Source: CAYHVK01 sp964360255 (GTDB lineage: Bacteria > Bdellovibrionota > Bdellovibrionia > Bdellovibrionales > UBA1609). Taken from it: a stretch of 64,000 nt of DNA. The position numbers and the translations under genes are program-made. Each line of letters starts with the position of its first letter. Positions within the stretch are counted from its first letter, which is position 1. Below the pieces are notes generated by a model. It saw nothing but the letters and a program-made list of their open reading frames with translations. It had not been told where the DNA came from and made no database searches. Positions 62,664-64,000 of this stretch are shown piece by piece. Location: the NCBI GenBank assembly GCA_964360255.1, contig CAYHVK010000010.1, forward strand, positions 82,191 through 146,190, read 5' to 3'.

Positions 62664-63335
62664 ATGAAAAGCGTTTCGAGTTTCTTCTGTTCAACATTAG
62701 GGCGAAAACAGCTCATGGCAGTTGCGGGTTTATCGCTCTGTCTGTTTGTGCTGTCTCATGCTCTAGGCAATTTATTACTGCTTGTTAGTCCTCAGGCTTA
62801 CAACACCTATGCTCACGGCATTATTACAAATCCGCTGCTTTATTTAGCAGAAGCAGGATTGGTATTGATGTTTGTTTTACACATTATTGAGGGCGTTTTG
62901 GTTACGCTCACAAATCGTAAAGCTCGACCGCAAAACTATGCTGTGTATGCCTCTGGCGAAAAGCGCACGACCTACACTCAGCGCACAATGATGTGGCAGG
63001 GAGGAGTCATCTTGGCATTTGTAGTTCTTCACTTGATCACATTTAAATATGGTGAAGTGTACACTGTTCGTTATGGTGACGTTGAGATGCGCGATCTTTT
63101 CAGACTTGTTTACGAAGTTTTTCAGAGCCCAGGTTATGTAGTTTGGTATATATTCGCAGTTGCAGTTCTCGGGTTTCACTTGAGCCACGGGTTTTATTCA
63201 AGTCTACAAACACTTGGGGCGAATCACCCGGCCTACACACCAAAAATTAAATGTGCTTCAGTTTTATACGGAATTTTGATTGGGGTTGGATTCGCTGTTC
63301 AGCCCATTTACATGATGTTTTTTCACCAAGCTTAA
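62664..63335 (+). CDS. sdhC: Succinate dehydrogenase cytochrome b subunit, class B
   Basis: The 223-residue protein has five predicted membrane helices. Histidines at H32, H73, H123 and H172 (or H175) are placed like the four heme ligands of B. subtilis-type cytochrome b558, so it is probably di-heme. A di-heme enzyme reacts with menaquinone. A GAAGG ribosome site precedes the ATG. It is the first gene of the sdh operon and is followed after 18 bases by sdhA. Confidence 0.92.
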   Translation: MKSVSSFFCSTLGRKQLMAVAGLSLCLFVLSHALGNLLLLVSPQAYNTYAHGIITNPLLYLAEAGLVLMFVLHIIEGVLVTLTNRKARPQNYAVYASGEKRTTYTQRTMMWQGGVILAFVVLHLITFKYGEVYTVRYGDVEMRDLFRLVYEVFQSPGYVVWYIFAVAVLGFHLSHGFYSSLQTLGANHPAYTPKIKCASVLYGILIGVGFAVQPIYMMFFHQA

Positions 63336-63353
63336 AGCAGCAGAAGGTTTATT

Positions 63354-64000
63354 ATGGCCAGTCGTTTAGATTCAAAATCACCAAGCGGTCCGATAGAAAA
63401 TGCGTGGGAGAAACACAAGTTCGACATGAAGCTTGTGAACCCGGCGAACAAAAGAAAATTCGAAGTCATTGTTGTGGGAACCGGTCTTGCCGGCGCTTCG
63501 GCGGCCGCATCTCTCGGTGAACTTGGCTACAATGTAAAGGCTTTTACGATTCTTGATAGCCCGCGCCGCTCGCATTCGATTGCAGCCCAAGGTGGTATTA
63601 ACGCCGCAAAAAATTATCAGAATGATGGCGATTCAGTTCACCGTCTTTTCTACGATACAATCAAAGGCGGAGATTTCCGCGCTCGCGAATCGAACGTTCA
63701 CCGCCTGGCTGAAATTTCAACTCAGATTATCGATCACTGCGTAGCCCTAGGCGTTCCGTTTGCTCGTGAGTACGGCGGACTTCTTGCGAACCGTTCATTC
63801 GGTGGCGCGCAAGTTTCTCGTACATTCTATGCTCGCGGACAAACAGGCCAGCAGCTTCTTATTGGCGCTTATCAAGCGATGATGAGACAGGTTTCTGCCG
63901 GCAAAGTTAAATCTTTCCCGCGTCGAGAAATGCTTGATCTAGTTATGGTGAATGGCGTAGCTCGCGGCATTACAGTTCGCAATTTAATTACCGGTGAAAT
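63354..64000 (+). CDS. sdhA: Succinate dehydrogenase flavoprotein subunit, partial (3' end outside window)
   Basis: The first 215 residues are open to the window end. The N-terminal FAD motif is VVGTGLAGASAAASLGELG, then the covalent-FAD His region RSHSIAAQGGINAA, NDGDSVHRLFYDTIKGGD and REYGGLLANRSFGGAQVSRTFYARGQTG. The pattern is that of class-B (Bacteroidetes/Bacillus-type) enzymes. Start is ATG at 63354 with AGAAGG upstream; the gene is cut by the window end. Confidence 0.97.
   Translation, partial: MASRLDSKSPSGPIENAWEKHKFDMKLVNPANKRKFEVIVVGTGLAGASAAASLGELGYNVKAFTILDSPRRSHSIAAQGGINAAKNYQNDGDSVHRLFYDTIKGGDFRARESNVHRLAEISTQIIDHCVALGVPFAREYGGLLANRSFGGAQVSRTFYARGQTGQQLLIGAYQAMMRQVSAGKVKSFPRREMLDLVMVNGVARGITVRNLITGE

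Overview
This window is the replication-origin region of a Bdellovibrio-like bacterium (Bdellovibrionota, formerly grouped with Deltaproteobacteria). The assignment is inferred from gene content and order recalled for that group: rsmG-mnmG-mnmE-jag-yidC-yidD-rnpA-rpmH on one side of dnaA, dnaN-recF-gyrB-gyrA on the other, parA-parB-bactofilin nearby, and an ATP synthase locus split in two around the origin. No species can be named. I see no tRNA, rRNA, CRISPR array, insertion sequence, prophage or integron. No gene-free stretch exceeds 300 bases; the longest (9028-9316, 45100-45319, 9686-9902) are described under their features.

Layout. 1-14164 holds mixed-strand genes: a secreted four-repeat protein of unknown function, a double-domain M16 zinc protease, hemW, grpE and a zinc-finger-less dnaJ, an LpoA-like lipoprotein, a small secreted protein, a DksA/TraR-like regulator that has lost most zinc cysteines, lon, a DNA-binding/coiled-coil protein and a patatin-like lipase. 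14195-21603 is a minus-strand operon holding all seven membrane subunits of respiratory complex I (nuoA-H-J-K-L-M-N) and none of the hydrophilic ones. 21730-27642 carries mfd, an outer-membrane-type protein, a small Cys-rich protein and a membrane protein with a channel-like C-terminus.

From 27721 to 43539 every gene but one small lipoprotein is on the minus strand: the F1 ATP synthase operon with two b-type subunits, bactofilin-parB-parA, two parS sites flanking a lipoprotein gene, then rsmG, mnmG, mnmE, jag, yidC, yidD, rnpA and rpmH. The dnaA-dnaN gap (45093-45319) has DnaA boxes, a candidate DnaA-trio and an AT-rich stretch, and is the likely oriC. From dnaA to 54941 all genes are on the plus strand: dnaA, dnaN, recF, gyrB, gyrA, a TPR lipoprotein and the F0 genes (two AtpI-like proteins, atpB, atpE). 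Transcription therefore runs away from the origin on both arms.

55018-64000 holds a phosphohexomutase, pdxA, three tandem parvulin-type chaperones, a DUF374-type acyltransferase, etfA-etfB, and the start of a class-B (di-heme) succinate dehydrogenase operon, sdhC and a truncated sdhA. Together with complex I and ATP synthase, much of the oxidative phosphorylation machinery lies within about 50 kb around the origin.

Most of the window is conserved housekeeping sequence. The most unusual items are the channel-like membrane protein (26626-27642), the four-repeat secreted protein (112-1203), the membrane-arm-only complex I operon, the parS/lipoprotein arrangement, the DnaA-trio-like element and the c-subunit ion-binding residues. 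I found no clear new defence or mobile system.
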